Assembly (NCBI RefSeq): GCF_025147485.1
Contig: NZ_CP102263.1
Coordinates: 2,927,501 to 2,991,500, forward strand
Reading direction: 5' to 3'
DNA: 64,000 bases
Origin: Bacteroides uniformis
GTDB taxonomy: Bacteria > Bacteroidota > Bacteroidia > Bacteroidales > Bacteroidaceae
The stretch's first letter is position 1. Every line of letters starts with the position of its first letter. This document shows positions 1 through 8,790 of the stretch, one piece after another. The notes beneath the pieces were generated by a model. It had not been told where the DNA came from, did not search any database, and saw only the letters and a program-made list of their open reading frames with translations. Position numbers and translations under genes: made by a program.

Positions 1-869
1 GTAAAGTTATAGACAAGAAGATAGACGGCATACTGTCCGATACGCAAGACTACGGCGTCAGCGAAGAGTTCATGCAACGCTTTGCCCCCGAAAATGAAGC
101 TGTGCAGAATTTTGTTTCCAAGAAGATAGGTTCCTTTACCGAGACCATCTCCACACGTCCTGCCTATTTCGGCTCTTCCGCTTTTATAGACCTTATTCAT
201 GAGTTGCAGTTGGCAATCAGCGGAGCGGATATTTCTTTTGCGGCTCCTTTGTCCTATGATACGGAAATCCGTAAAGGAGACATTTTTGTGAACGATATGT
301 TCAATCTGTATAAGTACGAAAATATGCTTTACACCATGCGTCTGACGGGAAAGGAGATACGCGATGCCTTGGAGATGTCGTATGATTTGTGGACCAATCG
401 GATGAAGTCTCCGGACGACCATATCCTTCTCTTCCGTGAGAAGCGCCGCGAAGGTGCTACGGATAGGGCCTCATTCAAGAATTTCAGCTTCAACTTCGAT
501 TCTGCGGCGGGTATTATCTACACGGTGGATGTGACCAAGCCGGATGGCGAGAAGGTAACCATTCTCAGCATGGCAGACGGTACCCCGTTCGATATGGATA
601 AAATGTATAAGGTAGCGGTGAATTCTTATCGCGGAAACGGTGGCGGCGAATTGCTGACAAAGGGGTCCGGCATCTCGCAGGATGAATTGAAGGAGCGCAT
701 CATCCACTCTACGGATAAGGACTTACGCTATTATCTGATGCAGTACATTGAGCAGAAGAAGGTGATTGAACCGCGTGCGCTGAATCAGTGGAAGTTTATT
801 CCCGAAGAATGGGCGGCTCCGGCTTCCAAGCGTGATTATGAGTTCTTGTTTGGCAAAGTTAAAGAATAA
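1..869 (+). CDS. 5'-nucleotidase/metallophosphatase, C-terminal part (5' end outside window)
   Basis: The reading frame is open from position 3 and continues upstream of the window, so only about the last 288 residues are visible. They match the C-terminal substrate-binding domain of the 5'-nucleotidase / UDP-sugar hydrolase family: a stretch around NDMFNLYKYENMLYTMRLTG followed by the family signature SYRGNGGGELLTKG near the end. In this family the N-terminal metallophosphatase domain, not visible here, holds the metal site, and the protein is usually periplasmic or surface-anchored and releases phosphate from nucleotides. The first ATG inside the window (72) is internal to the gene. A promoter for the next gene begins inside its 3' end. 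Confidence 0.85.
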   Translation, partial: KVIDKKIDGILSDTQDYGVSEEFMQRFAPENEAVQNFVSKKIGSFTETISTRPAYFGSSAFIDLIHELQLAISGADISFAAPLSYDTEIRKGDIFVNDMFNLYKYENMLYTMRLTGKEIRDALEMSYDLWTNRMKSPDDHILLFREKRREGATDRASFKNFSFNFDSAAGIIYTVDVTKPDGEKVTILSMADGTPFDMDKMYKVAVNSYRGNGGGELLTKGSGISQDELKERIIHSTDKDLRYYLMQYIEQKKVIEPRALNQWKFIPEEWAAPASKRDYEFLFGKVKE

Positions 870-882
870 TTCACTATCTTTG
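849..882 (+). promoter_or_regulatory. Bacteroides-type promoter before the His-rich protein
   Basis: TTTG at 849-852, 22 nt, then TATCTTTG at 875-882 fits the Bacteroides primary sigma consensus (-33 TTTG, -7 TAnnTTTG). It overlaps the end of the nucleotidase gene and lies 26 nt before the TTG start at 909, so the small His-rich gene and probably the receptor behind it have their own transcription start. Confidence 0.6.
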
Positions 883-908
883 CGGCTCAAAATCTATAGT
901 ATAAGTTT

Positions 909-1253
909 TTGGACGTGAAGCAGAAGAAAAAAATTATAGGTGCATTGAGCTTGCTGGTACTGTTTATCATGTACCAGGCAAGTATCACTGCGTTCACTCA
1001 CGTCCATTATGTGAATGGGGTGATGATAACGCACTCGCACCCTTTTCATGGCACACACTCTCACTCTCAGACTTCCCTTCTGGTTATCGGGCATCTGTCG
1101 GTATTCCACTCTTCCGGGGTGGATGTGTATGAGGTTCAGCACCCGATGCGTCCTTTGCTGTCCATGCTCAGAGCCAAACCGGCAACGCCTACTGTAAAGG
1201 GGGAAGTTATACGTACTCTTTCCCTTCGCGCTCCTCCCGCTCTTTTTTCATAG
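909..1253 (+). CDS. Small His-rich membrane-anchored protein of unknown function
   Basis: A 114-residue protein that I do not recognise by name. After a Lys-rich start (VKQKKK) comes one hydrophobic segment, about residues 9-27, then a histidine-rich stretch (HVHY, THSHPFHGTHSHS) that would lie outside the inner membrane. The C-terminal half is unremarkable and basic. The best start is TTG at 909, with GTG at 915 as alternative; no ATG fits. Clustered histidines next to a TonB-dependent receptor suggest binding or sensing of a transition metal, but this is inference. A good promoter ends 26 nt upstream. The gene is followed by a hairpin and then the receptor gene, 148 nt away. Confidence 0.7.
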   Translation: MDVKQKKKIIGALSLLVLFIMYQASITAFTHVHYVNGVMITHSHPFHGTHSHSQTSLLVIGHLSVFHSSGVDVYEVQHPMRPLLSMLRAKPATPTVKGEVIRTLSLRAPPALFS

Positions 1254-1265
1254 TCATTAGGTTTA

Positions 1266-1305
1266 AAAACGCCTGGATTTTTTGCATGTAGATACCAGGT
1301 GTTTT
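1266..1305 (+). terminator. Hairpin between His-rich gene and TonB receptor
   Basis: Arms at 1266-1276 and 1295-1305 pair over 11 bp with one G-U pair and an 18-nt loop; the 3' arm ends in four T. It lies 12 nt after the stop codon. It could be a weak intrinsic terminator or attenuator between the two genes; the T-run is short and lies inside the stem, so the call is tentative. Confidence 0.4.
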
Positions 1306-1401
1306 AGTCTCGAATGTCCGGTATTTCAGTGAAAGAAGTGCGGTATGTCGGATTATTATCTTTTTTCAGACTTGAATTATTTTTTTATTTAGAGCGCTAA
1401 T

Positions 1402-3729
1402 TTGATGAAACAATACATTTTGGCGTTGGTACTTGCAGTGGTAAGTGCCAGCGTAGCTTTTGCCGTAAATCCTATAAAGGAAGGCAATATGATTTCCGGC
1501 CATGTGATAGTGAAAGGTACGGAGGAAAATATACCGTATGCCACGGTTTTGATTATCGGCAGCGGTCAGGGAACGGTTTCCAATGAAGAAGGACAATTTG
1601 AGTTCCGCAAGCTTCCGGCGGGAAAATACAAGCTCCGTGTGTCTGCCGTGGGCTATAAGACCCAAGAGAAGGAAGTGACGGTGAGCAAGGACTTTACTGC
1701 CGTCATACATTTCCCGATGGAAGAGGAGAGTTTTATGACCGATGAAGTGGTGGTATCTGCCAACCGCAACGAGGTAAGCCGCAAGGCAGCTCCGGTAGTC
1801 GTGAATGTGATGAGTACCAAATTGTTCGAGATGGTCAACTCCACCGACCTTGCCAAGACACTGAACTACCAGTCGGGCTTGCGTGTGGAGAACAACTGCC
1901 AGAACTGTGGTTTCCCCCAGGTGCGCATCAATGGCTTGGAAGGTCCGTATTCGCAGATATTGATAAACAGCCGTCCCATCATCAGTGCATTGAGCGGTGT
2001 GTACGGACTGGAGCAAATCCCCGTGAACATGATTGAACGGGTAGAAGTGGTGCGTGGTGGAGGCTCTGCCTTGTTTGGAGCTAATGCTGTGGGAGGCACC
2101 ATCAACATCATAACCAAAGATCCCATCAACAATTCCTTCCAGGTATCGAGTATGTTCTCCAATATGGACGGCAAGTCCTGGGAGCAATATATGGGTGGCA
2201 ATGTATCGCTGGTTGCCAAAGATAACTCCTACGGCATTGCCCTTTATGAGAGTTACCGCAACCGTAACCCCTACGACCGCGATGGCGATGGCTTTTCCGA
2301 GCTGGGCAAGCTGAACATGAATACCTTCGGTTTCCGTGCCTATTACCGTCCTACGCATTTCAGCCGCATCAATCTGGAATACCATACTACTAACGAACTT
2401 CGTCGCGGAGGTAATAAATTTGATTTGCAGCCGCATGAGACGGACATTACCGAGCAGACCAAGCATATCATCAATAGCGGAGGCGTGAGCTACGATTTAT
2501 TCTGGAAAGAGTACAAGCATAAGATTTCAGCTTACACCTCCATCCAGCACACCGATCGCAACAGTTACTATGGTGCCCAAAAGGACATGAATGCCTACGG
2601 CAAGACGAAAGACTTGACTTGGGTTGCCGGTGGCATGTATGTAGGCAATATGGACAACTGTTTCTTTGCTCCCGCTACCTTCACCAGCGGACTGGAATAT
2701 CAGAACAACTCCCTGCATGACATTATGACCGGCTATCATCGTGACATGGAGCAGGATGTCCGCATTGCCAGTGCTTTCGTGCAGAATGAGTGGAAAATGA
2801 ATGTACTGACCATGTTGGTCGGCGCCCGTCTGGACAAGCACAACCTGATTGACAAGCTTATTTTCAGTCCTCGCGTCAACCTGCTCTACAAGCCGACAGA
2901 TGATTTTCAGGCACGCTTGACTTATTCTACCGGTTTCCGTGCTCCGCAGGCATACGATGAGGACTTGCACGTAACGGCAGTAGGCGGTAAGGGTGTCCAA
3001 ATCAAACTGTCCGACAATCTGCGTGAAGAGCGTTCCAACAGTTACAGCGGTTCGGTAGACTGGACTGCCCATTTGGGGCACTGGCAGGCAAACATTCTGG
3101 TGGAAGGTTTCTATACAGACCTGCGCCATGTCTTTGTGCTCGAAGATATCGGCAAGAACGAAGTAGGGGATGTTATTAAGGAGCGCCGCAACGGAAACGG
3201 TGCACGTGTATATGGTGCCAATCTGGATGCGAGGATTGCCCATGGTAAGGAGGCGCAGTTCCAACTCGGATTTACGGCACAGCGCAGCCGCTATACCCAT
3301 GAGGAAGCTTGGACAAAGGTGGACGGAAAAGACCTTACCACTAAGCGCATGCCCCGTACACCGGATTATTACGGGTACTTCACTTTCTCTTCCGCACCGG
3401 TAAAGAATTTTGATTTCTCTCTTTCCGGCACTTATACGGGAAAGATGATTGTTCCGCACTACGCACCGGAAGATGCTCCCGAGGGTGCCTTCTGTAATAT
3501 CACTTCAGACCGCATGGAGCATACTCCCCAATTTCTGGATCTGAATGTGAAGTTGAACTATACGTTTGTGCTTCACGACCATATCAAGCTTCAGTTGAAT
3601 ACGGGTGTACAGAATATCTTTAACAGTTTCCAGAAAGACCTGGATAAAGGGGAATTCCGCGATGCGGGTTATTTCTACGGACCGACGCAGCCGAGAACCT
3701 TTTTTATCGGTTTCAAGATAATGAACTAA
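1402..3729 (+). CDS. TonB-dependent outer-membrane receptor (CirA/HmuR-like)
   Basis: A 775-residue TonB-dependent receptor: signal peptide (residues about 1-21, cleavage near SVAFA), a carboxypeptidase-regulatory-like domain (about 30-110, ISGHVIVKG to GYKTQEKEV), a plug domain (about 125-245, with VRGGGSALFGANAVGGTINI) and a 22-strand barrel ending in FFIGFKIMN. The plug carries a CQNC motif followed by GFPQVRINGLEG, a pattern also seen in haem/metal receptors of the colicin-I-receptor type. Such receptors import metal chelates, haem or cobalamin using TonB energy; the ligand is not shown here. The upstream His-rich protein and downstream AraC regulator suggest a small regulated import unit. 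Confidence 0.85.
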   Translation: MMKQYILALVLAVVSASVAFAVNPIKEGNMISGHVIVKGTEENIPYATVLIIGSGQGTVSNEEGQFEFRKLPAGKYKLRVSAVGYKTQEKEVTVSKDFTAVIHFPMEEESFMTDEVVVSANRNEVSRKAAPVVVNVMSTKLFEMVNSTDLAKTLNYQSGLRVENNCQNCGFPQVRINGLEGPYSQILINSRPIISALSGVYGLEQIPVNMIERVEVVRGGGSALFGANAVGGTINIITKDPINNSFQVSSMFSNMDGKSWEQYMGGNVSLVAKDNSYGIALYESYRNRNPYDRDGDGFSELGKLNMNTFGFRAYYRPTHFSRINLEYHTTNELRRGGNKFDLQPHETDITEQTKHIINSGGVSYDLFWKEYKHKISAYTSIQHTDRNSYYGAQKDMNAYGKTKDLTWVAGGMYVGNMDNCFFAPATFTSGLEYQNNSLHDIMTGYHRDMEQDVRIASAFVQNEWKMNVLTMLVGARLDKHNLIDKLIFSPRVNLLYKPTDDFQARLTYSTGFRAPQAYDEDLHVTAVGGKGVQIKLSDNLREERSNSYSGSVDWTAHLGHWQANILVEGFYTDLRHVFVLEDIGKNEVGDVIKERRNGNGARVYGANLDARIAHGKEAQFQLGFTAQRSRYTHEEAWTKVDGKDLTTKRMPRTPDYYGYFTFSSAPVKNFDFSLSGTYTGKMIVPHYAPEDAPEGAFCNITSDRMEHTPQFLDLNVKLNYTFVLHDHIKLQLNTGVQNIFNSFQKDLDKGEFRDAGYFYGPTQPRTFFIGFKIMN

Positions 3730-3803
3730 AAGTTTCCATTTAAGAATTTTTAGAGCTAAATTCCGCAAAATAGTCCTACATTTGTCGCCAAAGCACAAAA
3801 ACC

Positions 3804-4682
3804 ATGGATACTAAGAGAATACGGAATGTAGACATTTCCCAGATACATCATTTGCCGATGATTGATTTCATCGGCAATGATTTTGCTATTTTTAATGACA
3901 TCAAGGATATGCCTTTGAGCTCTTATCCCACCCGTTTGAATGCTGCTTGCCTGACTGTCTGTTTGAAAGGGTGGTGCAAACTGGAACTCAACCTGCAGCA
4001 ATGTGAAATGCGGGAAGGTATGTTGGGCATTATTCTTCCCGACCAGATTGTTCTGCAACGGGAACGCTCCGAAGATTTTTCCGGACTTTTCATTGCCGTT
4101 TCAAAGGACTTTATGGATATGGTGATACCTACCATGCAGCAGCTTTTCCCCATGTTCTTTATGATTAAGGAACGGCCTTTTGTCCACATCACTCCGGAGG
4201 AATCCCAATCATTTCAGGAGTATCACTCTTTTCTTTGGAGCAAGGTGAAGCTGAAAGACAACCCTTTCCGTAAGGAAATCACCCAGGGGTTGCTGTTGGC
4301 CCTTTTTTATGAGATATATAACATTTATCAAGGGCATGTCGTTCAGGAACGCATTCCCAAAAGCAGGAAGGAAGACTTGTTCGAGCGCTTTATCCGTGCC
4401 GTTTCAGAGTCTTATAAAGAAGAGCGAAGTGTGTCCTATTATGCCGATAAGATGTTCCTCACCGCCAAGCACCTTTCCACCGTAGTGAAAGAAATCAGCG
4501 GAAAGACGGCAGGCGAATGGATTGACAGTCTCGTAGTTTTGGAAGCCAAAGCCTTGCTGAAGTCTTCCGAAATGAGCATTCAGGAAATTGCGGACGAGCT
4601 GCATTTTGCCAACCAGTCCTTCTTTGGTAAGTATTTCAAGCATCACACCGGCATGTCACCTAAAGAATATCGCCGGCAATAG
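3804..4682 (+). CDS. AraC-family transcriptional regulator
   Basis: A 292-residue protein with an N-terminal sensing domain and a C-terminal double helix-turn-helix of the AraC/XylS type (from about residue 200: SVSYYADKMFLTAKHLS, then MSIQEIADELHFANQSFFGKYFKHHTGMSPKEYRR). It follows the TonB receptor by 74 nt. A -7 box TACATTTG at 3777-3784 lies 19 nt before the ATG, so it probably has its own promoter, although no clear -33 TTTG is seen. It is a likely regulator of the adjacent receptor; the inducer is unknown. Confidence 0.85.
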   Translation: MDTKRIRNVDISQIHHLPMIDFIGNDFAIFNDIKDMPLSSYPTRLNAACLTVCLKGWCKLELNLQQCEMREGMLGIILPDQIVLQRERSEDFSGLFIAVSKDFMDMVIPTMQQLFPMFFMIKERPFVHITPEESQSFQEYHSFLWSKVKLKDNPFRKEITQGLLLALFYEIYNIYQGHVVQERIPKSRKEDLFERFIRAVSESYKEERSVSYYADKMFLTAKHLSTVVKEISGKTAGEWIDSLVVLEAKALLKSSEMSIQEIADELHFANQSFFGKYFKHHTGMSPKEYRRQ

Positions 4683-4744
4683 GTTCAATGTGACGGAATA
4701 ATGTTTATTTTTGCGGTAAAGATTTACCCCCAAAATAAACTATC

Positions 4745-5506
4745 ATGGAAAAAAGAGAAATTGACCTTACTGTTTCCTGCTATGGAAAGGTGAAAGGAGT
4801 GAAGTATGACGTTGTCATCTTGCCGTGGGGAGCTACGGAGCCCCACAATCTGCATCTGCCTTATCTCACTGATTGTATTCTGCCGCATGACATTGCTGTA
4901 GACGCGGCTGCACTGGCTTTGCAGAATTCCGGTGTACGCTGTATGGTGATGCCTCCCGTACCTTTCGGTGCACACAATCCGGGGCAGCGCGAACTTCCGT
5001 TCTGCATCCATACCCGCTATTCCACCCAGCAGGCCATTCTGGAAGACATAGTTGCTTCCCTCTATGCACAAGGCATGCGTAAGCTGATTATTCTCAGCGG
5101 TCATGGCGGCAACAACTTCAAGGGAATGATTCGTGACCTGGCGTTTGTGTATCCCGATTTTCTGATTATCGCTGCCGACTGGTTCAGCATCGTCCCTCCC
5201 AAAGACTACTTTGAGGCTGTTGTCGACGACCATGCCGGCGAGTCTGAGACTTCCGTCATGATGCATTACCATCCCGAGCTGGTGAATCTGGCTGAGGCCG
5301 GTGACGGAGAGTCCCAACCGTTTGCCATTCCTTCCTTGAATGAAAAGGTTGGCTGGGCTCCCCGCCATTGGGATAAGGCTACAGTCGACAGCGGGGTAGG
5401 GAACCCCAAAAAAGCTTCTGCCGAGAAAGGAGAACGTTATATGAAACCGGTGGTGGAAAAGTTGGCGAAACTCTTTACGGAAGTCGGCCTGGGAAGTCTG
5501 TATTGA
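4745..5506 (+). CDS. Creatininase-family (creatinine amidohydrolase-like) protein
   Basis: A 253-residue cytosolic protein of the creatininase/MftE fold. Metal-binding positions typical of the family are visible: LPWGATEPHNLHLPYLTDC near residues 28-46, LSGHGGNN near 118, and the DDHAGESETSVM region near 160. Family members hydrolyse small cyclic or amide compounds with Zn or Mn; in Bacteroides the substrate is unknown. A -7-like box TATTTTTG at 4706-4713 precedes the ATG. A strong terminator follows 25 nt after the stop. Confidence 0.85.
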   Translation: MEKREIDLTVSCYGKVKGVKYDVVILPWGATEPHNLHLPYLTDCILPHDIAVDAAALALQNSGVRCMVMPPVPFGAHNPGQRELPFCIHTRYSTQQAILEDIVASLYAQGMRKLIILSGHGGNNFKGMIRDLAFVYPDFLIIAADWFSIVPPKDYFEAVVDDHAGESETSVMMHYHPELVNLAEAGDGESQPFAIPSLNEKVGWAPRHWDKATVDSGVGNPKKASAEKGERYMKPVVEKLAKLFTEVGLGSLY

Positions 5507-5530
5507 TGTACTTGGCTTCCGGCTATATAT

Positions 5531-5571
5531 AAAAATAGGCAATAACCGTTGTGGATATTGCCTATTTTTTT
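5531..5571. terminator. Strong intrinsic terminator, probably bidirectional
   Basis: A perfect 14-bp stem (5531-5544 paired with 5556-5569, core ATAGGCAATA) with an 11-nt loop and A/T runs on both sides. It lies between the plus-strand creatininase gene and the end of the minus-strand polysaccharide locus, so it can stop transcription from both. The rest of 5572-5693 shows nothing recognisable. Confidence 0.85.
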
Positions 5572-5693
5572 AGTGCACCCTAAAAACTAATCTCTTTACT
5601 CTTATAAAAACTAATCTTTCTCTATTTCGAGTACAAAATTAGAAGGTTTTTGCGGGTTATGAATTGACATAAGTCAAAAATCTCATTCGGATA

Positions 5694-6116
5694 TTATTTT
5701 TTCAAACGTGCCCAAAAGCCCTTCTTTTTCTGCCGGACCGGTTCACTGTTTTCGCGAAACAGTTCTTCGTAGGTCAGCCCGTCATGCACCATGCGGTAGA
5801 TGCTTCCCCAGTCGGGCAGTCCGCCCAGGTTGCGGTCATCGATAAAGAGATCGGCTTTTACTTTGCGTGAAAAACCGGTGTGTGCGATGTCTTCTTCCGG
5901 ATAGTCCCGGTTGACGGCATAGAATTCCACACCCCGTTTCCTACACCATTCCACAGCTTCCTCCAGGAGCTTCCCTTCACGTACCGACCATAAAATCAGC
6001 CGGTGACGCTCGTTTATCAGCATCTTCAGCGTAGCGGTGGCAAAGGGAATTTCTTCTCCTATCTGGGGATAGCGGTGTTCTACAATGGTACCGTCAAAAT
6101 CAACGGCTATGGTCAT
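5694..6116 (-). CDS. Small HAD-superfamily hydrolase
   Basis: A 140-residue HAD-fold protein with motif I DFDGT at residues 6-10 (nucleophile Asp6) and a late acidic motif FIDDRNLGG near residue 93, matching compact cap-less HAD phosphatases common in Bacteroides. It would act on a small phosphorylated substrate in the cytosol; the substrate is unknown. It is the last gene of the leftward locus, 39 nt after the lipoprotein gene and followed by the shared terminator. A link to polysaccharide metabolism is inferred from position only. Confidence 0.8.
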   Translation of the reverse strand: MTIAVDFDGTIVEHRYPQIGEEIPFATATLKMLINERHRLILWSVREGKLLEEAVEWCRKRGVEFYAVNRDYPEEDIAHTGFSRKVKADLFIDDRNLGGLPDWGSIYRMVHDGLTYEELFRENSEPVRQKKKGFWARLKK

Positions 6117-6155
6117 AAATGAATAGCTTTTATTGGTTTCAGACTGTGGAGAAAA

Positions 6156-7472
6156 TTATCCTTGACCGCCTGTGGTGCCGCCTGAGTGCTGGCTGACCGG
6201 ATTGTTTGAATATTCTTCCTGATGTCCCGTGTAGCTTTTCAGCTCTACTTTTACGTCTTTGCTCTGGTTGCCTACCACTACTTTAAAGGTATATGTTTTC
6301 ACGCGTACCATACGCTTGCTGCCATACAGCAGTACATGGTTGCCACTGACACTTGCAGTCAGCTTTTGTTCAATTTCATAAGAACCGTTCGTACCTCCCT
6401 CTTCAGTTTCAATGTAGTTGTTGATGTATGTGGCCAGTGCATCGGATGCTCCTGCAGCTTTCAGCGCTTCAGCCGGAGAAACGGTATAGTCCCATCCGTT
6501 CTTGATTTTAAGGGTCAGGATGATGTTTTCCAGTGCATCGTAATCTCTGTTCTCAATCTTGATTACCTCGGCTTTTCCATTCACTTCGTTGTAGCCGTCT
6601 GCTACACTGGCGGCAGCTTGTTTGGTAAATTTCACTCTAGGTGAATATTTGCCGGCTATCTTCTCGCCTTGCGGAATGGTAATGATGTAATTGTTATTGT
6701 TGAATCCTACGGTTTTAGCAGCGGCTCTGGTTGCAGGCGCCTCGCTGGATTCCACTTCCATGTTTTCCGGATCAAAATAGCCCAGGTTGGCATCAGTCGA
6801 CGGATTGGGAATGGCAATGATGATATCTTCCTTGGCAACAGCGTCAGCCGGCTCTGTCTTGATGGCTACGTTATTTACAGAAGCCTTTGATGCTTCCGGT
6901 TGTGTGGAAGTTGCCGGATTGGCCTCACGTGCCTCTTCAAACACGACGGCTGCAATCTTGGTGTTTTCTTCCGTACCTCCGGTGGGTATGTTGATGGTGG
7001 CGGCATTCTCCTTTTCCGGATTTTCTATTTTCGGAGCCTCAATGGTGCTTCCGTCAGCCTCCTGCATCTCGCCGAATTCTATGGTTGTTGACATTTTTAC
7101 ATTTACCACCATCAGGCTGTGGTTGGCTGTTCCGTCTGTAAATTCTGCTGTGGCCTCGTAGTCATCATGTCCTTCAGATGTTACGGTGAGCGTGTAGATG
7201 CCGGTTTTGTTCACAGTCAGTGAGTATACGCCTTTTGCATCGGTTGTGGCAGAGTATTCGCCGCTTTTTACGGTGGCTCCTGCCAATGGACCGTTGGCAT
7301 CGGTAATGGTACCTGCAATGTAGTAGGCTGTTTGACTTCTTAGCGGGTCTTCCACTTCTTCATACTTCTTGTCGTCATCGTGGCAAGATGTAAGGACTGT
7401 TGTGCTGAAGGTCATTGCAAACATCAATGCACCTCCTAAAAATAAACTTTTCTTTTTCATAATTTTCGTCAT
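6156..7472 (-). CDS. Lipoprotein with carboxypeptidase-regulatory-like domain (DUF3869-like)
   Basis: A 438-residue exported lipoprotein. The start may be ATG at 7472 or at 7460 (MKKKSLFLGG). A hydrophobic signal is followed by the lipobox TVLTSC and an acidic DDDKK stretch, typical of Bacteroides surface lipoproteins. Residues about 50-115 form a carboxypeptidase-regulatory/beta-sandwich domain (IAGTITDANGPLAGATVKSG). The rest is low in known motifs and rich in Thr, Ala and Glu. It is in one operon with two YjbH-like proteins, 29 nt downstream of the second. The trio probably acts at the outer membrane on the exported polysaccharide; the exact role is unknown. Confidence 0.75.
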   Translation of the reverse strand: MTKIMKKKSLFLGGALMFAMTFSTTVLTSCHDDDKKYEEVEDPLRSQTAYYIAGTITDANGPLAGATVKSGEYSATTDAKGVYSLTVNKTGIYTLTVTSEGHDDYEATAEFTDGTANHSLMVVNVKMSTTIEFGEMQEADGSTIEAPKIENPEKENAATINIPTGGTEENTKIAAVVFEEAREANPATSTQPEASKASVNNVAIKTEPADAVAKEDIIIAIPNPSTDANLGYFDPENMEVESSEAPATRAAAKTVGFNNNNYIITIPQGEKIAGKYSPRVKFTKQAAASVADGYNEVNGKAEVIKIENRDYDALENIILTLKIKNGWDYTVSPAEALKAAGASDALATYINNYIETEEGGTNGSYEIEQKLTASVSGNHVLLYGSKRMVRVKTYTFKVVVGNQSKDVKVELKSYTGHQEEYSNNPVSQHSGGTTGGQG

Positions 7473-7501
7473 TTGATAAAACTAATCTGTTTAAATTATA
7501 C

Positions 7502-8749
7502 TTATTCCGATTTTTCCTTTTGTTGCTCCTTTATGAGGAAATAGCGTATATAGTCCGGCTGGTAGAAGTTGCTGCTCCGGTTTTCGTTAGGGCGTGTACT
7601 GTAACTTTTGCCCAGTTGTTTTTCTATGTACTCTCCATCTGCCACCATGCCGTATGCCCATGCAAAGTAGTCAGCCGGCTTTACTCTGAAGAATCCTTTT
7701 CTACTCCATTTCTTTCCCGGCAGGGGGATGGCAAAATGAAATCCTCCGTTTATCTCTCCGTCTGTACAAAGGGCATACAAGCCGATGGCATACTCTCCGA
7801 AGTGCCGCGTACAGTCTCCTCTCACTCCATAATCACCGTAAATATATCTTCCTGCTTTCAAGTCGAACTGCAAGTTGAGGCGTGGTTCGTAGTACGAAGC
7901 ATTCAGTGAGGCATTGATACGCTGTTTTCTGCCTATATACCAGCCGTCTTCCCGGGTGATGGCGGAGAAACCGGTGGAGCCTGCCGTTCCGCCCAGTTCC
8001 CAGCGTCCGTTGTTGGTGCGGTATTTTATTTCCAGTTGTGCACCATATCTGTTGTTGGTGAAGTTACCCACCGTCATTTTCCCGAAGATGTTGTGCCTGA
8101 AGCGTACATCCTGCGATAGAGCTATGATTCCCGGTCTTATCCGTTTCATCTCTCCACTCAGATTGGTGGCTACGGGCAGTATCACTTGTGCGGTCATTTT
8201 CCCACCTTTCCATAGAGCCATTTCCACTGCCGGATTCAGGTTGATGGCATATGTATACAGTTCGTCAAACGTATTGTTCTCCAAAAACAAATCGGGGTAT
8301 ATCATCAAATCCACCTTCCAGGCAGACGGCACTTCTTCCTGACCGGCATTTTTCAATGCTTTCATGGCCGCATCCGTATCTACCGTAATTCCCATTTGCT
8401 GATATACTTGTATCAGGCTGATTTCCCCGTTTCTGTATGCTTCCGTCAATGTATCCGGCAGATTGATGCAAAGCCTGGGAATCCGGTTTTCCAGTACCAC
8501 CAATTGCAAATCGCCCTTCGTCTTGCTTCCCAAGCAGGCATCTATGGCTTTGCCCACTCCGGTGTAGGTACTTCTATATACATTGTTCTCAAAACTTACA
8601 GTGGTTACCCCTGGGGTCTGTGCACATCGTATATTTTCCATACCGATGGCTTTCAGGCTCTCTGTCACTTGGGCATCTGCCATTGCAGAAATACCACAGA
8701 ACCATACTGCCAGTATCCACTTCAAACCGCTTTTTCTCTTGTTTTTCAT
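7502..8749 (-). CDS. YjbH/GfcD-like outer-membrane protein
   Basis: A 415-residue exported protein with a signal peptide (cleavage near SAMADAQ). Its C-terminal half is rich in alternating aromatic/polar strands (GQ/RYGAQLEIKYR, WYIGRKQRINASLNASYYEPRLNLQFDLKAGRYIYGDYG), as in the second part of YjbH/GfcD barrels linked to group 4 capsule and exopolysaccharide secretion. It lies 41 nt after the N-terminal-YjbH-like gene at 8791-9501. The two together resemble a YjbH protein split into two polypeptides. Family assignment is by pattern, so moderate. Confidence 0.65.
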   Translation of the reverse strand: MKNKRKSGLKWILAVWFCGISAMADAQVTESLKAIGMENIRCAQTPGVTTVSFENNVYRSTYTGVGKAIDACLGSKTKGDLQLVVLENRIPRLCINLPDTLTEAYRNGEISLIQVYQQMGITVDTDAAMKALKNAGQEEVPSAWKVDLMIYPDLFLENNTFDELYTYAINLNPAVEMALWKGGKMTAQVILPVATNLSGEMKRIRPGIIALSQDVRFRHNIFGKMTVGNFTNNRYGAQLEIKYRTNNGRWELGGTAGSTGFSAITREDGWYIGRKQRINASLNASYYEPRLNLQFDLKAGRYIYGDYGVRGDCTRHFGEYAIGLYALCTDGEINGGFHFAIPLPGKKWSRKGFFRVKPADYFAWAYGMVADGEYIEKQLGKSYSTRPNENRSSNFYQPDYIRYFLIKEQQKEKSE

Positions 8750-8790
8750 CCTACTCTTTAATCCCTAATCCTTAATCCTTCATCCCTCTC

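Noticed and set aside
1366..2466. A 366-codon minus-strand frame opposite the first TonB receptor.
   Set aside because: Antisense shadow; the plus-strand receptor has a signal peptide, plug and barrel motifs throughout.
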